Positions 35,751 through 43,900 of a stretch of 64,000 nucleotides of DNA are shown here, in pieces. Under the pieces are notes generated by a model. The model had not been told where the DNA came from and ran no database searches. It saw only the letters and a list, made by a program, of their open reading frames with translations. This stretch comes from Rhodospirillaceae bacterium (GTDB lineage Bacteria; Pseudomonadota; Alphaproteobacteria; UBA8366; Aestuariispiraceae): assembly GCA_002709955.1 (NCBI GenBank), contig PAQY01000022.1:62001-126000 (forward strand). The letters are read 5' to 3'. The position numbers and the translations under genes are program-made. Numbering within the stretch: position 1 is the stretch's first letter; each line of letters begins with the position of its first letter.

Positions 35751-36692
35751 GTGACGAATATCGATTCGACTGCTGCCCCTGTGGCAGGCCTTGACAGCCG
35801 AAAGCGAAACCTGAGACGACAAAGAGTGCTGTTGATTGGCCCGGCTGCCGGGGCGATTACCATTTTTATGGTCGCGCCCTTATTGCTGATGGCCTGGATT
35901 TCCATCCAGACTCGCGATTATTCCGGCAGTGTGGTTTGGAACAGCTATTCAATGGAAGCCTATATGCGCTTCATTTTTGAGCGGAACCTGGACGATACTC
36001 TGTCGCTGAATTTCGATTACCTGTTGATCATCTGGCGGTCCATGTGGCTGGCGGCCATCACGACAATACTGTCCCTGCTGGTCGGATTCCCGACCGCAAT
36101 GTTCATGGCAACACGACCGAGAAGCTGGCGTCCAGCCCTGGTCTTTCTGGTGACGGTGCCGTTCTGGACAAATCTGCTGGTGCGCAATTATGCCTGGATC
36201 CTGCTGCTGCGCGATCATGGTACAATCAATTCCGCCTTGATGGGTATCGGGATTATCAATGAGCCCCTGCCCCTGTTGCATAACAGTTTCGCCGTTTCGG
36301 TCGGACTGACCTATTCCTTCCTGCCCTTTATGGTGCTGCCGATTTATTCCAGTCTGGAGAAATTGGATATGCGCCAGGTCGAAGCTTCTTTCGATCTTTA
36401 TGCAACAAGACTTCAAACCCTGCGCAGGATCATTCTGCCATCCGCGATGCCCGGCATTATTGCTGGGTCGATCCTGGTCTTCGTGCCCTGTCTGGGGTCC
36501 TATGTGACCCCGGAATTGCTGGGGGGCGGCAAGACGATGATGGTCGGCAATCTGATTGGCCTGCAATTTGGGGCGGCCAGAAACTGGCCGTTCGGGGCAG
36601 CACTGGGCTTTGGCCTTTTGGCAATGGTGCTGTTGGCGATGACCTTCTATGCGCTGAAATCCGGAAAGTCCAAACAGGGGATCAGTTTATGA
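35751..36692 (+). CDS. PotB-type ABC permease (second pair)
   Basis: This is a 313-residue permease with six predicted helices. VPFWTNLLVRNYAWILLL, VEASFDLYATRLQTLRRIILP (EAA loop) and SYVTPELLGGGKTMMVGNLI match the PotB family and parallel the protein at 33284-34174. The start is GTG at 35751 after TGGAG. Its stop overlaps the next permease start (ATGA). No ATPase gene follows in this operon, so it may use the divergent PotA-like ATPase. Confidence 0.9.
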   Translation: MTNIDSTAAPVAGLDSRKRNLRRQRVLLIGPAAGAITIFMVAPLLLMAWISIQTRDYSGSVVWNSYSMEAYMRFIFERNLDDTLSLNFDYLLIIWRSMWLAAITTILSLLVGFPTAMFMATRPRSWRPALVFLVTVPFWTNLLVRNYAWILLLRDHGTINSALMGIGIINEPLPLLHNSFAVSVGLTYSFLPFMVLPIYSSLEKLDMRQVEASFDLYATRLQTLRRIILPSAMPGIIAGSILVFVPCLGSYVTPELLGGGKTMMVGNLIGLQFGAARNWPFGAALGFGLLAMVLLAMTFYALKSGKSKQGISL

Positions 36693-37525
36693 GCGTCGTC
36701 ACCAGCACATTGGGTGCCTTGATACCGGGCCGTCGTAAGGCCGGGGACGCCAATCACTGGCCGGGGCTGGCCTTTATGGCCTGTGTCTTTTTCGCCTATG
36801 TCTATCTGCCCATCGCGGTCCTGATCGCCCTGTCGTTCAATGAAAATGAACTGGTGACCATCTGGACCGGATTTTCGCTGGATTGGTACAGGGTCGCCCT
36901 GCAGAACGAAGATATGCTGCGGGCGGCGGGCAATTCCCTGCTGATCGCGTGTGTCGCCTCTTTGGGGGCGACGACACTGTCCACCCTGGCCGCCGTGCAA
37001 ATGGCGCGGGACCGTTTCAAGGGGCAAGGGGCAATGAATGCCCTGGTCGCCCTGCCGCTGACCGTGCCAGAAATTGTCACCGCCGTGGCGTCCCTGCTGT
37101 TTTTTGCCACGCTGGGTATCACGCAGGGACTGATGACGGTCATGATCGCCCATACGGTGTTTTGCATTCCTTTTGCCTATCTGCCCATCCGGGCCAGGCT
37201 GGAAGGGCTGGATCCGCGCCTGTTCGAGGCTGCAAGCGATCTGTATGCGACGCCGGTTCAGACATTCCGGCGCGTAACCCTGCCCCTGATGATGCCTGGC
37301 ATTCTGTCGGGGGCGGTTCTGGCATTTATCATTTCATTGGATGATTTCGTCACCACATTCTTTGTGGGCGGTGCCGGATCAACAACATTGCCGATCTATA
37401 TTTTCGGCCTGATCCGGGTTGGCGTTTCACCAGAGGTCAATGCGATCTCTTCGCTGATGCTGGTCGTCTCGGTCGTGATGGTATCGATTTCTCTCCTGCT
37501 CGGCAGAGGACACGGGCGGGGGTAA
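36689..37525 (+). CDS. PotC-type ABC permease (second pair)
   Basis: This 278-residue permease has six predicted helices. FEAASDLYATPVQTFRRVTLP is the EAA loop, and AFIISLDDFVTTFFVGG is a typical PotC segment. The ATG at 36689 overlaps the upstream stop. The binding-protein gene follows after about 50 nt, giving the order B-C-D. It is a paralogue of the protein at 32444-33244. Confidence 0.91.
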   Translation: MSVVTSTLGALIPGRRKAGDANHWPGLAFMACVFFAYVYLPIAVLIALSFNENELVTIWTGFSLDWYRVALQNEDMLRAAGNSLLIACVASLGATTLSTLAAVQMARDRFKGQGAMNALVALPLTVPEIVTAVASLLFFATLGITQGLMTVMIAHTVFCIPFAYLPIRARLEGLDPRLFEAASDLYATPVQTFRRVTLPLMMPGILSGAVLAFIISLDDFVTTFFVGGAGSTTLPIYIFGLIRVGVSPEVNAISSLMLVVSVVMVSISLLLGRGHGRG

Positions 37526-37575
37526 TATCCTTTCGAAGTCAGTCCTCATACCAATCACAACAGGGAGTATTGAAC

Positions 37576-38631
37576 ATGATGCGCGTATCAAAATGGGTTT
37601 TAGGCATGACCGCAGCGGTCGGCCTGACCGTTGGAGCGATGGGCAGTGCATCTGCCGATGGCGAATTGCATCTGTATAACTGGTCCAACTATTTCTCACC
37701 GGAGCTTCTGGAAAAGTTTGAGAAAGAAACCGGTATTAAGACGACAATGGACAATTATGCGTCCGAAGAAGACCTGCTGGCCAAACTGCAAGCCGGCGGT
37801 GGCGGATATGACGTGATTTTCCCCGGCCCGACGACCCTGGGCACGATGATCGACAAGGGGCTGGTCGCGGATATCAAAGTCAACCAGATGGAAAACTTCA
37901 AACACGTCCTGGGCCCGTTCCAGACCTTGTCCGTTGATGCAGACCGCAGCTATTCCGCACCCTATATGTGGGGCACGACCGGGTTTACCTATGATCCGGC
38001 CATGGTTCCCGGCGGAACACTGGAAGAAAGCTGGTCTGCCTTGTTCGAGCCCAAGGAAGAGCTGAAAGGCAACATCGCCATGTTGAATGAAATGAGCGAT
38101 GTTTGGAATGCGGCAGCCTATTATACCGGTGTCAGCAAATGCACCGAAGATCCTGCCGAAGCCCAGAAAATCCTGGATGTCCTGATGGCGCAGAAGCCCT
38201 TTGTGAAGGTCTATTCCAACGACGGCACCATTGACCGTATGTCGGCTGGTGAAGTGGCTGTGCATATGCAGTGGAATGGCGCCGCGCACCGCGTGAAGGC
38301 CAACAAGCCAGGCGTTGTCTATGTATATCCGAAAGAAGGCGTGACCTTCTGGACCGATACCATGGCCGTGCCCGCAAACGCCCCGAACATGGATAATGCC
38401 AAAACCTTCATCAATTGGATGCTGTTGCCGGAAAATGCCGCGGCTGCGTCTAATTACACCGGTTATTCCAATGCGATCAAAGGATCCGGTGAATTCTTGA
38501 GCGACGTCCTGTCATCCGACCCGGCCGTGAACATGCCGGAAGAATATGCCGATCGCTTGTCCGGGTTTGAGGTGTGCAGCGATGCCTCCAAGAGCCTGCG
38601 CGAACGGGTTTGGACCAAGCTGAAGTCCTAA
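37576..38631 (+). CDS. PotD/PotF-type periplasmic substrate-binding protein
   Basis: This 351-residue exported protein has a clear signal peptide (positively charged start, hydrophobic core, cleavage near ASADG). The mature part begins ELHLYNWSNYFSPELLEKFE, the standard start of PotD-like binding proteins, and includes YDVIFPG and GTTGFTYDPA. ATG at 37576 has GGGAG at good spacing; a TTG at 37570 is also in frame. It is the only binding protein in the locus and is closed by a terminator. The ligand may be a polyamine or a quaternary amine. Confidence 0.92.
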   Translation: MMRVSKWVLGMTAAVGLTVGAMGSASADGELHLYNWSNYFSPELLEKFEKETGIKTTMDNYASEEDLLAKLQAGGGGYDVIFPGPTTLGTMIDKGLVADIKVNQMENFKHVLGPFQTLSVDADRSYSAPYMWGTTGFTYDPAMVPGGTLEESWSALFEPKEELKGNIAMLNEMSDVWNAAAYYTGVSKCTEDPAEAQKILDVLMAQKPFVKVYSNDGTIDRMSAGEVAVHMQWNGAAHRVKANKPGVVYVYPKEGVTFWTDTMAVPANAPNMDNAKTFINWMLLPENAAAASNYTGYSNAIKGSGEFLSDVLSSDPAVNMPEEYADRLSGFEVCSDASKSLRERVWTKLKS

Positions 38632-38651
38632 CCGGTACTATTTGCAATCAG

Positions 38652-38686
38652 AACCGCCCGGCAGAAATGTCGGGCGGTTTTCTTTT
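38652..38686 (+). terminator. Rho-independent terminator after the binding-protein gene
   Basis: AACCGCCCG / CGGGCGGTT form a 9-bp stem with a 10-nt loop, followed by TTCTTTT. It lies about 20 nt after the stop. Confidence 0.92.
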
Positions 38687-38775
38687 AGAGCATCATGCGC
38701 TCGCATGAGCTCACAAATGATACTCTAACCACTTATTTTTTCAGCAAATACGTCATCGCAAACGATTCCGTTTGC
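38687..38775. repeat. Composite palindromic intergenic element
   Basis: AGAGCATCAT (38687-38696) and ATGATACTCT (38717-38726) are near-perfect inverted arms around an inner GCATGAGC-type repeat. A second hairpin, GCAAACG/CGTTTGC, spans 38758-38775. Short elements with AGAGCAT ends are common dispersed repeats in alphaproteobacterial intergenic DNA. It could also act as a terminator for the convergent tetR gene. Copy number elsewhere cannot be seen here. Confidence 0.45.
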
Positions 38776-38795
38776 TCAGTATTTTCTCTAGGGGG

Positions 38796-39482
38796 CTATT
38801 GTTTCGTATCCAGGCTTTCGGCATGGGCCAAAATGCGGTCAGCACGAGAGGGATAGACCGTTGCCAGAAACCGCGCCAGCAGCATGCGCCCGGTTTCCAG
38901 GGCCATGAATCCAGGCGTCACATGCATTCGGGTCCACATTCCGTCGGTCATTGTATCCAAAACATCAGCAACCGTGACCGGTGTCCAATAGGGTCCGACC
39001 ATCATGGGGGCCGCTGCCTCGCAAAAGCCAATCAGCGTTTCATAGCGCACGCGATCATAGGCTTCGCATATCTCAGCGAATTTGGGACGGGCAACCGCCT
39101 CTCCCCAATACGAATTCCACAGTGTCAAATTGCGTGTATTGCAAATTTTCGGATCAACATCCGCAAAAACCAATGCCATCAGTTTTTCCAGGGGATCATC
39201 CGGCGCGTCTGCCAGGGCCTTGTGCCAATGGTCATCATATTCGTGATAGTGATGCCGCAAGGTTTCAATCAGCAGGTTTTCCTTGCTCTTGAAATAAAAC
39301 ACCGCAACGCCCTGAGAGAGACCCGCAGAGGCGGAAACCGTCGCCAAAGTCGTCGCCGACATGCCCAGATGAACGATGGAGTGGATTGCCGCTTCAACCA
39401 ATTGACGACGCCTGCGGTCTGCGTTTTCCGTCTGTTCACCCCGCGGTCGACCGGGCGGCTTTTTGGGCTGCATCTCTGCCAT
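38796..39482 (-). CDS. TetR-family regulator, BetI-like
   Basis: This encodes about 228 residues. The N-terminal helix-turn-helix (LVEAAIHSIVHLGMSATTLATVSASAGLSQGVAVFYFKSKENLL, only partly typical) and the following DPLEKLMALVFADVDPKICN and LWNSYWGEAVARP patterns are those of BetI, the choline-responsive repressor of betaine synthesis. Several in-frame ATGs exist; 39482 (MAEMQPKK) was chosen after GGGGAG. It is convergent with the potD-like gene. With the Rieske oxygenase and transporters nearby it probably senses choline, betaine or an analogue. Confidence 0.85.
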   Translation of the reverse strand: MAEMQPKKPPGRPRGEQTENADRRRRQLVEAAIHSIVHLGMSATTLATVSASAGLSQGVAVFYFKSKENLLIETLRHHYHEYDDHWHKALADAPDDPLEKLMALVFADVDPKICNTRNLTLWNSYWGEAVARPKFAEICEAYDRVRYETLIGFCEAAAPMMVGPYWTPVTVADVLDTMTDGMWTRMHVTPGFMALETGRMLLARFLATVYPSRADRILAHAESLDTKQ

Positions 39483-39613
39483 CTGAATGCGACGCTCCCC
39501 TTTCATATGAATATGGATCAATAGCCTGTCACTGAAAGAATAGCACTTATTTGTGCGAATGCGACAGGGCGTCTTTGCCCCAGAACGGCAAAATGATCAG
39601 AAAGAAAAGGATG

Positions 39614-39697
39614 GTACGGGCGGTCGGACTCGAACCGACACTCCAGAGGAACTGGATTTTGAATCCAGCGCGTCTACCAATTCCGCCACGCCCGCAG
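39614..39697 (-). tRNA. tRNA-Leu (anticodon CAA)
   Basis: On the minus strand the gene begins GCGGGCGTGGCGGAATTGG and has the type II long variable arm. The anticodon loop reads TTCAAAA between stems CTGGA and TCCAG, giving CAA, which decodes UUG. GGTTCGAGTCC is the T-arm, and CCA is encoded at 39614-39616. The G1-U72 closing pair is usual for Leu tRNAs. Confidence 0.96.
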
Positions 39698-39894
39698 GGA
39701 ATGGTGGCTATCTACAACGCCGATACGCCTAAGACAACCGAAAAACATTTACCACTATTCTGACGTCAAACTTGCAAAGACCCAATCAATTCCTTGATCT
39801 AAACCTCAGGAACGGTAGGGTCTTGAAATCTGTCGCCAATTACCAGCCGCTATATTAAATTCTAATGAGTAAGAAAGCGGAACCAAAGGGAACC

Positions 39895-41151
39895 ATGACA
39901 CAGTCCAATCAGGAAATTCATCATCGGGAGGCCACGCGCCGCGATGAAGACCATATTTCCGCTACCCTGCGGGACGCCGCCTCAGAAATTGATCAGGGGC
40001 TATTGGTTATTGATGCCAATATGAATGTGGTATTTGCCAATCCGCCATATCTAAGGATGAACGGATTGCCGTTGGATTGCCCTTTTACACAAGAAGGACA
40101 ACCCTTTGAACACTTGCTCAGGTTCATGGCAGAAGAAGGAAAGTTCGGACCCGGCGATGTGACGGAGCTGGTCGCGGAACGTCTGAAACCAGCGCTGGAG
40201 CGCCGAAACTATGATCTGGATCGTGCGTCTTCACAGAACGGGGTCATGCATGTTGCCGGTGTCGCCCTGAAGAACGGCGGATATGCCTATACGTTTAATG
40301 ATGTAACGCACCGGGTCGCAGAACAGCAGCGCCTGGACCGACTGGTTCAGGAACAGACACTGGAACTGCAAGAAGCCAATAAGAAGCTGACCGATGGCAT
40401 TGAATATGCGCGGTTGATCCAAACGGGAATCCTGCCCAATCGCAGCTTTTTTGAAACCCATTTGGGGGATCACTTTCTGTTGTTCCGCCCGGTGGATATC
40501 GTCGGCGGTGATTTTTACATCGGCGTGCGCACGGATTTTGGGATTTATGTCGGGCTTGGCGATTGCACCGGACATGGGATCCCAGGGGCCATGATGACGA
40601 TGATGGCAGCCTCTGTCTGTCGGCGTGCAATCAACGATACCGGTGTAGGCGGACCGGTGGCGGTGATGATGGCCATCGACCGTATTGTGCGCACCAACCT
40701 GCACCAAGCCAACGCACAGGTCGGACCGGATAATGGTCTGGAATTGACGCTGTGCCTGATCGAGCCAGAGTTTAAACGTATCCGCATTGCCAGTGCTGGC
40801 CTGGAAAGTTTTATCCAGAGCAAGGGCACTATTGAGCGCATTCAGGGCAGCAAGCTTGGTTTGGGCTATGGGCGTCAGGCGACATCCGCTGCGACCCTTC
40901 AGGAAACAGTTCTTTCCGCCAAGGAGGCAGAGCGTATATTCATGTCTTCTGATGGAATCCTGGACCAGTCCGGCGGAGAAAAAGGGTTTGGTTTTGGGCG
41001 ACGTCGCCTGGTGGAGGCATTGCAAAATAACACAGACAAGCCAATCGAAGATCAGGGGCAGGCCTTGTTACAATCATTGGAAGCCTATCGCGGCAATCAT
41101 CCGCAACGGGATGATTTAACCGTTCTTGGCTTCTGTCCGATGCACCCGTAA
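39895..41151 (+). CDS. PAS domain-containing SpoIIE-type phosphatase, SiaA-like
   Basis: This is a soluble PP2C-type Ser/Thr phosphatase of about 418 residues. An N-terminal PAS-like domain (QGLLVIDANMNVVFANPPYL) is followed by a coiled coil (LVQEQTLELQEANKKL). The phosphatase domain has metal-binding VGGDFY, GDCTGHGIPGAMMTMM, SSDGILDQ and RDDLTVLGF. In Pseudomonas, SiaA dephosphorylates SiaC to switch on the cyclase SiaD. Here a PAS domain replaces the membrane/HAMP sensor. ATG at 39895 follows AAAGGG; an earlier ATG at 39865 is also in frame. It is the first gene of a siaABCD-like operon. Confidence 0.87.
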   Translation: MTQSNQEIHHREATRRDEDHISATLRDAASEIDQGLLVIDANMNVVFANPPYLRMNGLPLDCPFTQEGQPFEHLLRFMAEEGKFGPGDVTELVAERLKPALERRNYDLDRASSQNGVMHVAGVALKNGGYAYTFNDVTHRVAEQQRLDRLVQEQTLELQEANKKLTDGIEYARLIQTGILPNRSFFETHLGDHFLLFRPVDIVGGDFYIGVRTDFGIYVGLGDCTGHGIPGAMMTMMAASVCRRAINDTGVGGPVAVMMAIDRIVRTNLHQANAQVGPDNGLELTLCLIEPEFKRIRIASAGLESFIQSKGTIERIQGSKLGLGYGRQATSAATLQETVLSAKEAERIFMSSDGILDQSGGEKGFGFGRRRLVEALQNNTDKPIEDQGQALLQSLEAYRGNHPQRDDLTVLGFCPMHP

Positions 41152-41197
41152 CTTTGGTACCTGTGGATGTTGATCTGGGGGAGATAAGGGGCACGCA

Positions 41198-41746
41198 ATG
41201 AATCATGATGATATGAAAGCCTTGCGGGCTATTTTTGAACGCTGTCATATTGTGATCAGTTTCAACGGTCCCTTTTCACAAAGCGTCATTGAAGAATTAG
41301 GGGAAGCCATACAGCGGCACCTAGAATCCCAGACACAGCCGCGCAAGCGCATTGCCGACGTTTTCGCGGTATATATCGAAACAACACAGAATATAAGACA
41401 TTATGCAGAAGCGGTGGGACACAATAAGGCCGATGTTGCCCGATTGAACGCTGGCACAGTCCTGATTGCGCGGGAAGAAGATCACTATACCGTGGTTTCT
41501 GGAAACCTGGTCCGCCGAGAGGATGTCCCGGCCCTGACGGCCAGACTGGATAAGGTAATTGCGTTGAATGACGCGGACCTTAAAGCCGCATACAAAAGTC
41601 GATTACGCGCGCCATTGGAAGAGGGGGCTATTGGGGCGGGGCTGGGTTTCTTGCAAATGGCGCGAAAAGCCTCCAAACCCTTAAGCTATAGCGTATCAGA
41701 TGGAGATGAGGTTTATTCCTTCTTCAATCTGACAGTCACAATTTAG
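41198..41746 (+). CDS. SiaB-family protein kinase
   Basis: This 182-residue protein matches the SiaB family, an atypical HATPase-fold kinase that phosphorylates SiaC. The segment YIETTQNIRHYAE carries the N-box-like E..QN..hY pattern, GTVLIAREEDHYTVVSGNLV follows, and a GAGLGFLQMARKASKPLSY stretch supplies the glycine-rich part. AAGGGG precedes the ATG at 41198. It lies between the SiaA-like phosphatase and the SiaC-like target, so kinase and phosphatase act as opposing switches. Confidence 0.86.
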   Translation: MNHDDMKALRAIFERCHIVISFNGPFSQSVIEELGEAIQRHLESQTQPRKRIADVFAVYIETTQNIRHYAEAVGHNKADVARLNAGTVLIAREEDHYTVVSGNLVRREDVPALTARLDKVIALNDADLKAAYKSRLRAPLEEGAIGAGLGFLQMARKASKPLSYSVSDGDEVYSFFNLTVTI

Positions 41747-41770
41747 CGTTTTGAGAGAGCAGGAACCAGG

Positions 41771-42154
41771 ATGGTTGAGCATATAAAAATCATGGGGACC
41801 AGATCCTCTCCCACCGTCGAGTGCAACCCGGAAACGCTGGTATTGCACCTGGCTGGAGAGTCTTATCCAGAAAATACCTTTGATTTCTATAAGCCCATCG
41901 CTGCATGGCTTGAGGCCGTGCTGGAGCAGGATGGCGACGACCGCCCCGTTACCTTGAATGTTGAACTGGCCTATCTGAATACGGGCAGCATAAAATCCAT
42001 GATGGACATGCTAGACAGGCTGGACGAAGCGCATGAAGATGGGCGCGTGGTTAAGGTCATCTGGTTGTGTGATCCAGACAACGAACGCATCATCGAACTT
42101 GCAGAAGAATTACTGGAAGATGTCTCGCTGCCCTATCAAATCATCACCGACTGA
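41771..42154 (+). CDS. SiaC-family regulatory phosphoprotein (DUF1987)
   Basis: This is a 127-residue partner-switch protein. PTVECNPETLVLHLAGESYPENTFDFY is reduced here to its diagnostic end, GESYPEN, and the motif YLNTGSIKSMMDMLD includes the Thr expected to be phosphorylated by SiaB. When unphosphorylated, SiaC activates the cyclase SiaD in Pseudomonas. AGGA precedes the ATG at 41771. The downstream gene is a diguanylate cyclase, as in the known operon. Confidence 0.9.
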   Translation: MVEHIKIMGTRSSPTVECNPETLVLHLAGESYPENTFDFYKPIAAWLEAVLEQDGDDRPVTLNVELAYLNTGSIKSMMDMLDRLDEAHEDGRVVKVIWLCDPDNERIIELAEELLEDVSLPYQIITD

Positions 42155-42188
42155 CGGGTCGGACCGCATTGCCTGATCGGAGGCTTTT

Positions 42189-42911
42189 TTGGCAGACCAG
42201 AACAGGACCGATTCCCGCATTAACGCCTTGATCGCGCGGTTGGACGGCCTTGATGGGGCCGATGCGGATGACCTGCGCGCGGAAATCGATTGGCTGATTG
42301 GTCGCTATCGCCGCCTTGATCGGAATCTGAACAAGATATCGCGTATGAGCGACCGGCTGCAGGCCGAAATCATGCAGTTGAACGATAAGCTTCGCGCGGC
42401 GTCCATTACAGATCCATTGACCGGGTTGATGAACCGTCGTGGAGCGCATGATGCCCTGCAGATGGAAACCAAGGCCGCACAGGCTGGCGATTCAAAGGGA
42501 TTCTGTCTGGCACTGATCGATATCGATTTCTTTAAGGCCGTGAATGATACGCATGGTCACGATGTCGGGGATGAGGTCCTGGTCAACTTCTCCGCGCGAT
42601 TGTTGGGTTCGATGCGGGAAACCGATTTGATCGCCAGATGGGGCGGTGAAGAATTCCTGATCCTGATGCGCGAAGCCAGTCTGGCGGACGCCATGGCCTT
42701 GCTGGAAGGATTTCATGAAGCCCTGCGCAGTCGCCCCGTCAAAACCGCGATCGGCCCCCTGACCGTCACAGCCAGTTCTGGATTGTGTCAATATCATTCC
42801 AATGACCATGGTTATGACAGCACCGTTTATCGGGCGGATCACGCTTTATATGCGGCCAAAGAAGCCGGGCGGGATCAGTGGCTGTTGGCGGACGACCCCA
42901 AATGTGACTGA
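42189..42911 (+). CDS. Diguanylate cyclase, SiaD-like
   Basis: This is a 240-residue cytosolic GGDEF protein. An N-terminal coiled coil (about residues 30-75, RLDRNLNKISRMSDRLQAEI and more) precedes the cyclase domain with DPLTGLMNRRG, ALIDIDFFKAVNDTHGHDVGD and an intact GGEEF active site. The start is TTG at 42189, after CGGAGG with good spacing. As the last gene of the siaABC-like operon it is the likely output enzyme making c-di-GMP when bound by the SiaC-like protein. Confidence 0.9.
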   Translation: MADQNRTDSRINALIARLDGLDGADADDLRAEIDWLIGRYRRLDRNLNKISRMSDRLQAEIMQLNDKLRAASITDPLTGLMNRRGAHDALQMETKAAQAGDSKGFCLALIDIDFFKAVNDTHGHDVGDEVLVNFSARLLGSMRETDLIARWGGEEFLILMREASLADAMALLEGFHEALRSRPVKTAIGPLTVTASSGLCQYHSNDHGYDSTVYRADHALYAAKEAGRDQWLLADDPKCD

Positions 42912-42950
42912 TGTCAAATCAGCACCCCTATAAAAACAGAGGAAACCCAA

Positions 42951-43880
42951 ATGGCAAAAAGTGTAATTATTACCTGCGCCGTCCCCGGTGGCATTCATAC
43001 GCCCAGCATGTCGGAATACCTGCCGATCACGCCCCAGGAAATTGCCGATGATGCGGTTGCTGCGGCAGAAGCAGGGGCGTCTATCCTGCACCTGCATGCG
43101 CGCAATCCAGACGACGGCCGCCCAACGCCAGACCCGAAAGTCTTCATGGAATTCCTGCCCCGCATCAAACAACAGACCGATGCTGTGGTGAATATCACAA
43201 CAGGCGGTGGGCTGGGCATGACCCTGGACGAGCGTTTGGCCGCCGCCCGTCAGGCCAGTCCGGAAATGACGTCTTTGAATATGGGGTCGATGAATTTCGC
43301 ATTGTTCCCGATCCTGGATAAGATCAAGGATTTCAAGCATGCCTGGGAACCGGAAATGCTGGAAATGACCCGCGATTTCATCTTTCGCAACACCTTCAAG
43401 GATATCGAATATATCCTGAAAGACCTGGGCGAAGGCCATGGCGTTAAGTTCGAATTCGAATGTTACGATGTCGGCCATTTGTATAACCTGGCGCATTTCG
43501 TCGACCGGGGCCTGGTGAAGCCGCCCTTCTTTGTCCAGACAATTTTCGGGATTCTGGGCGGCATTGGGGCCGATCCAGAGAACCTGATGCATATGCGCCG
43601 GATCGCGGACAAACTGTTTGGCGAAGATTATGAATGGTCCATCCTGGCCGCCGGTCGCCATCAGATGCCCTTTGTCACCCAGGGGGCCATTCTGGGCGGC
43701 AATGTGCGCGTTGGTCTGGAAGACAGCCTGTATCTGGGCAAGGGTGAACTGGCGAAAAGCAATGCCGATCAGGTCAAGAAGATACGACGCATCGTTGAAG
43801 ACCTGTCCCTGACTGTCGCAACGCCGCAAGAAGCCCGCAAACGATTGGGCCTGAAGGGTGGCGACCGGGTGAATTTCTGA
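42951..43880 (+). CDS. BKACE-family beta-keto acid cleavage enzyme (probable dehydrocarnitine cleavage)
   Basis: This 309-residue TIM-barrel enzyme of the KCE/BKACE family (formerly DUF849) cleaves beta-keto acids with acetyl-CoA. Signatures are ITCAVPGGIHTPSMSEYLPI, SILHLHARNPDDGRP, INITTGGG-like VNITTGGGLG, and metal-binding HLHAR. The adjacent L-carnitine dehydrogenase makes 3-dehydrocarnitine, so the likely reaction gives betainyl-CoA and acetoacetate. GAGGAAA precedes the ATG. It starts 39 nt after the cyclase gene but is probably a separate functional unit. Confidence 0.88.
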   Translation: MAKSVIITCAVPGGIHTPSMSEYLPITPQEIADDAVAAAEAGASILHLHARNPDDGRPTPDPKVFMEFLPRIKQQTDAVVNITTGGGLGMTLDERLAAARQASPEMTSLNMGSMNFALFPILDKIKDFKHAWEPEMLEMTRDFIFRNTFKDIEYILKDLGEGHGVKFEFECYDVGHLYNLAHFVDRGLVKPPFFVQTIFGILGGIGADPENLMHMRRIADKLFGEDYEWSILAAGRHQMPFVTQGAILGGNVRVGLEDSLYLGKGELAKSNADQVKKIRRIVEDLSLTVATPQEARKRLGLKGGDRVNF

Positions 43881-43900
43881 GCTAACGACAGGAGGGCACT

